This document shows, piece after piece, positions 13,998-16,448 of a stretch of 16,448 bases of DNA. A program made the translations under genes and the position numbers. Within the stretch, counting starts at the first letter, position 1; each line of letters starts with the position of its first letter. The notes beneath the pieces were generated by a model that was not told the DNA's origin, made no database searches, and saw nothing but the letters and a program-made list of their open reading frames with translations. The stretch covers positions 1 through 16,448 of the forward strand of contig JAISKG010000269.1 in NCBI GenBank assembly GCA_031261015.1, in the 5' to 3' direction. This stretch comes from Dysgonamonadaceae bacterium (GTDB taxonomy: Bacteria > Bacteroidota > Bacteroidia > Bacteroidales > Azobacteroidaceae).

Positions 13998-14560
13998 AGA
14001 CTGTTTTTTTCTATACAAATTTTCAAATTGCGTTTGCCGTTCTGGATGTAACTCTTCACTTGATTGAGGTTATAATCCGTTGCATCAACGATTTCGGCGT
14101 ATGACATTTCTTCCATGAAAAAACGGACGATCGCGATTCGTTGCGGTTCGGGAAGCTTTTCCAAACAATTTTTTAGCGCATTCATTCGTTCCTCTTCCGG
14201 TTCTTCCTCGTCCAATAGATGCAAAATTTCGTCGGATTCCATAATTTCCGTATTAAAATCAACCGCAATTTCGTGACTCTCTTTGCGCAACAATTGCAGG
14301 CAATGATTTTTCACGACGGAATACAACCAAGTACGGAAAACCGCTATTTCGTATTGGGAAATTTTCGGAAGCAGATTTTCAAACAGTTGCATCACCGCAT
14401 CCTGCGCCCGGTCGGCATCGCGTAAATACTTCAGACACACGCCGTACGCCAACGGAATATAACGATTGTACAATTCCCCAAAATACACAGTGTCGCCCGA
14501 ATTTTTGTATTGCAACAAAATTTCTTCGTCCGGAAGCGCGGCTATGTGTTTCTTTCGCAA
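13994..14560 (-). CDS. ECF-family RNA polymerase sigma factor (sigma-70 regions 2 and 4)
   Basis: A 188-residue protein. Region 2 (about 11-85) has DEEILLQYKNSGDTVYFGEL, YGVCLKYLRDADRAQDAVMQ and FRTWLYSVVKNHCLQLLR, matching the core-binding and -10 helices. Region 4 (about 125-180) has CLEKLPEPQRIAIVRFF, MEEMSYAEIVDATDYNLNQV and KSYIQNGKRNLKI, the -35 helix-turn-helix. The acidic linker (LLDEEEPEEE) is normal. No ATG precedes region 2: the only listed start is TTG 14560, which would sit only a few bases from the expected transcription start; ATA at 14545 (codon 6) or ATT are near-cognate alternatives. It overlaps the downstream anti-sigma/TonB gene by 4 bp, the usual layout for a co-regulated pair. 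The target promoters are unknown. Confidence 0.88.
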   Translation of the reverse strand: MRKKHIAALPDEEILLQYKNSGDTVYFGELYNRYIPLAYGVCLKYLRDADRAQDAVMQLFENLLPKISQYEIAVFRTWLYSVVKNHCLQLLRKESHEIAVDFNTEIMESDEILHLLDEEEPEEERMNALKNCLEKLPEPQRIAIVRFFMEEMSYAEIVDATDYNLNQVKSYIQNGKRNLKICIEKNSL

Positions 14561-14574
14561 GGGAATTTTTTCTG

Positions 14575-14582
14575 CAAAAGTA
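14575..14582 (-). promoter_or_regulatory. Bacteroidota-type -7 box for the sigma factor operon
   Basis: On the minus strand TACTTTTG matches TAnnTTTG. Its end is 14 bases from the TTG start at 14560, so the leader would be only about 6-9 nt if TTG is used and about 20-25 nt if the ATA at 14545 is used. Confidence 0.6.
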
Positions 14583-14599
14583 GGATTTTTTTTTGGTTT

Positions 14600-15604
14600 T
14601 TATTGTTTAATAAATTTTCCGGCATATACCGGTTGATTATCTTCTCCATAAAACAGGATATAATAAACTCCCGGTTTAAGTGATACAACCTTAATGGTGT
14701 TGTTAGTCACAACATCCGATTGAGTAAATTTACCTTGCCCATCGTATATTCTATAAGAATATTGGCCGTCGTCAAATACAACGTTCAGTATATCATTCGT
14801 CAAAGTAGGATAGATATTGAAATCACTGCGATTGGTTTCCTTTATATTGTTCCAATGCCAGTATAAGCAATAAAATTCACAATCGGAGCGACTTTTATCC
14901 GGATTATTTTGCATGCAATTTTGGATACATTGTTCATATCCTTGCCATGGATCATAGGGTTCCATGTAACAGGTATTATAAAATGAATTTTGATAAATCA
15001 AAATATCTCCTACATGCAAGCACAAAAACTCAGGAAAATCGTATGCGTCTATAACTAATTGTGTATGAGGGAAAAATAAGCCATATATAACGCTACCAAT
15101 GCCTTCTATCCATGAATCGGCCAAATCGTCTTCTTGCCACTTGCTTTCATGAGATAAATTAATTCTTTTTCTGTATTCACCATTCACCAATACCTCATCT
15201 ACGCTCTCAACAAAAGCTAAATCCCTGCAAGGTTCCCAATCGCTATAAACCGTAACCTCATCTCCCGGTTGTACGGCAAAATCGGCTAACAATACTTCCG
15301 TACCTTCCTGATAACGAGGATAGCCTGAATATGCGGCGAAAATACAATAAATCTTTTCCACAATCGTATCTTCCCGCACCGCTGCATAATAAGACAAATC
15401 GCCACATTCCGTATCGGAAATACAAACTTGCCGGTAGATTTTCGTGTATCGTTTGCCGTCGATAATCGTATCGCCGTCGAAGTGGTATTTTTTGTCTAAA
15501 ATTGATAATACCGCATTGTCGCGAGGCAGGAAATATTTCAATTCCGCATAAATGTTACCTGTAATGTACATACACATTGTTAATAAAACAATAATTCTTT
15601 TCAT
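14600..15604 (-). CDS. Secreted protein with T9SS type A C-terminal sorting domain
   Basis: A 334-residue protein with a signal peptide (MKRIIVLLTMCMYITGNIYA, cleaved before ELKYF). The middle has beta-rich segments (YHFDGDTIIDGKRYTKIYRQ; DFAVQPGDEVTVYS; ADSWIEGIGSVIYGLFFPH) that resemble the uncharacterised Bacteroidales secreted proteins which carry a 'W(I/V)EGIGS' segment. A cysteine-rich patch (CYMEPYDPW, CIQNCMQNN, CEFYCLYWHW) precedes a C-terminal domain of about 70 residues starting NIYPTLTNDILNV and containing LKPGVYYILFYGEDNQPVYA and GKFIKQ. The latter is a type IX secretion sorting domain: cargo is exported through the outer membrane and anchored or released after domain removal. 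The last 50 residues are closely paralogous to the C-terminus of the edge gene at 16303. Function of the mature part is unknown. Confidence 0.85.
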   Translation of the reverse strand: MKRIIVLLTMCMYITGNIYAELKYFLPRDNAVLSILDKKYHFDGDTIIDGKRYTKIYRQVCISDTECGDLSYYAAVREDTIVEKIYCIFAAYSGYPRYQEGTEVLLADFAVQPGDEVTVYSDWEPCRDLAFVESVDEVLVNGEYRKRINLSHESKWQEDDLADSWIEGIGSVIYGLFFPHTQLVIDAYDFPEFLCLHVGDILIYQNSFYNTCYMEPYDPWQGYEQCIQNCMQNNPDKSRSDCEFYCLYWHWNNIKETNRSDFNIYPTLTNDILNVVFDDGQYSYRIYDGQGKFTQSDVVTNNTIKVVSLKPGVYYILFYGEDNQPVYAGKFIKQ

Positions 15605-15616
15605 GGCTTAAAATAG

Positions 15617-15672
15617 TTATTTCGTTAATATCATCTTCTTCGTATCCACCTCTTTCCCGTCCAGATATAGAT
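15617..15672 (-). pseudogene. Possible 3' remnant of another secreted gene
   Basis: In the gap between two secreted-protein genes, the minus strand reads LYLDGKEVDTKKMILTK then stop (TAA at 15617-15619) in one frame. Just upstream, in a second frame overlapping the end of the neighbouring gene, NILNDEKVQSIYI can be read. Joined by a frameshift they would make a plausible secreted-protein C-terminal strand. The piece is short and the reading depends on a shift, so this could be coincidence. Confidence 0.3.
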
Positions 15673-15692
15673 GCTTTGAACTTTTTCGTCAT

Positions 15693-16289
15693 TCAAAATA
15701 TTATTTTCACCCTTGCCGTCTTTTTGTTCTTGCTATCAGACAAAGAAAGAATATAATAACCGGACGGAATACTTTGTTTGGAAAGAATAACCGAACTTTC
15801 ATTCAAGCTATTTTGTTCAAAACAAACTTTGCCCAACAAATTGTATAGTTTCACATTCCCGCAAAAGGCAGATTCAAACGAAATAACAACATCTTCAGCC
15901 GTTTGACGGATTGAAAAAAGAATCGTGTTTATTTTAGGAATGTTGCTGGTAATTTTCTCAATAGACAGTACTTCTATTTCATTATATATAGTAGAGTTTA
16001 AGTCTTGCTTTACAGAAACAATCCCCGTAACTTCCACTTTGTCATCCACAATGTATTTCGTATTGTCAATAATTAGATCATTAACAATCCATTGAGAACT
16101 AACAGCAATCACATAGTTTGTTTCTCCGGTTTCAATACCAAACACAGCTCCCGGTAAACAAGGTTCCGTCACACATGGACTTGCCATTAAGATGATTTTA
16201 CCCCTAATAACAATGGGTTCCGCTTTTGATAGGATACAACTAAAAAGTGAAAAAACACATATAAGCAAAAAACTATTTGTTGATTTCAT
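15693..16289 (-). CDS. Secreted protein with T9SS C-terminal sorting domain, OB-fold-like body
   Basis: Starting at ATG 16289 it has 198 residues. The signal peptide is MKSTNSFLLICVFSLFSC followed by ILSKAEP, with likely cleavage after SKA. The frame is open upstream to ATG 16328, but those codons lie in the end of the upstream gene in another frame and would spoil the signal peptide. The mature N-terminal part (about 26-110) has short strands with VIRGKIILMASPCVTEPCLP and DDKVEVTGIVSVKQ, which suggest a small beta-barrel such as an OB-fold; this is a visual guess. The C-terminal 75 residues (ILFSIRQTAEDVVISF, VKLYNLLGKVCFEQN, IPSGYYILSLSDSKNKKTA) fit a T9SS type A sorting domain. It starts 13 bp after the upstream gene's stop, so it is probably co-transcribed. 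Function is unknown. Confidence 0.82.
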   Translation of the reverse strand: MKSTNSFLLICVFSLFSCILSKAEPIVIRGKIILMASPCVTEPCLPGAVFGIETGETNYVIAVSSQWIVNDLIIDNTKYIVDDKVEVTGIVSVKQDLNSTIYNEIEVLSIEKITSNIPKINTILFSIRQTAEDVVISFESAFCGNVKLYNLLGKVCFEQNSLNESSVILSKQSIPSGYYILSLSDSKNKKTARVKIIF

Positions 16290-16302
16290 TTTTTTTGACT
16301 GT

Positions 16303-16448
16303 TTATTGTTTAATAAATTTTCCGGCATACACCGGTTGATTGTTACTGTTATAAAACAAGATATAATAAACGTCTTGCACTAATGAAGAAACTCGGATTT
16401 GATTGTTCATAACCTCTCCCGATCGAACAAATTTACCTTGACTGTTAT
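16303..16448 (-). CDS. Secreted protein, only the T9SS C-terminal domain is in the window
   Basis: The frame is open from the right edge to TAA at 16303-16305 and encodes the last 47 residues: NSQGKFVRSGEVMNNQIRV, then SLVQDVYYILFYNSNNQPVY and AGKFIKQ. It is a paralogue of the end of the protein at 14600-15604 (both end YYILFY-x-NQPVYAGKFIKQ, with DNA near-identical over the last 36 coding bases). The rest lies outside the window, so nothing can be said of its main domain. The gene is directly upstream of the 198-residue secreted protein gene. Confidence 0.85.
   Translation of the reverse strand, partial: NSQGKFVRSGEVMNNQIRVSSLVQDVYYILFYNSNNQPVYAGKFIKQ

Noticed and set aside
15560..15692. 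46-residue ORF starting right after the 198-residue gene's stop (TGAATG)
   Set aside because: The coupling-like spacing is tempting, but the frame runs into the signal-peptide region of the next gene and the translation has no protein-like pattern.
1..16448. CRISPR arrays, tRNA/rRNA genes, insertion sequences or integrase genes
   Set aside because: No regularly spaced repeats, no recognisable tRNA or rRNA sequence, and no transposase or integrase motif was seen on either strand. The only sizeable direct repeats are pieces of protein-coding homology.

Overview
The window looks like the chromosome of a Bacteroidales-type member of the Bacteroidota. Four things point there: the gene order DUF6089 barrel - uppS - bamA - ompH/skp - ompH/skp - murI; repeated TAnnTTTG (-7) promoter boxes with few clear Shine-Dalgarno sites; SusC/RagA-type TonB-dependent receptor (TBDR) remnants; and secreted proteins with type IX secretion C-terminal sorting domains. 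No species can be named from sequence alone.

Layout. (1) 1-915, minus strand: a lipoprotein cut by the left edge and a small helix-turn-helix protein. (2) 916-3071: a decayed accessory patch. It holds a TBDR plug-domain remnant, an unidentified short ORF, an intact hipB antitoxin gene, a hipA toxin gene broken by two internal deletions, and a second TBDR remnant. The two TBDR remnants share a 65-bp direct repeat (63/65 identical). (3) 3072-12970, plus strand: ribD behind a potentially structured leader, a DUF6242-type lipoprotein, then the envelope block (DUF6089 barrel, uppS, bamA, two ompH/skp genes, murI) and a PG_1098-type methyltransferase, ending in a hairpin plus T-run terminator. (4) 13107-14582, minus strand: an ECF sigma factor overlapping by ATGA a membrane protein that looks like an anti-sigma/TonB hybrid. 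(5) 14600-16448, minus strand: secreted T9SS cargo genes, the last cut by the right edge.

The envelope block forms a coherent module. UppS makes the undecaprenyl carrier for cell-wall and surface glycans, MurI makes D-glutamate for peptidoglycan, BamA inserts outer-membrane proteins, and the Skp-like proteins chaperone them through the periplasm. The sigma/TonB pair may link outer-membrane state to transcription.

The observations most worth following are: murI has no ATG, GTG or TTG start that would keep its catalytic N-terminus, and seems to start at ATA within an ATAA overlap with the upstream stop; the ECF sigma gene also lacks an ATG start; the TonB/anti-sigma protein carries a copy of the SusC-type DEVVVxGY segment normally found in the receptor; and the hipBA locus has lost a working toxin but kept its antitoxin, between repeated TBDR fragments. 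I did not find a clearly new multi-gene defence or mobile system.
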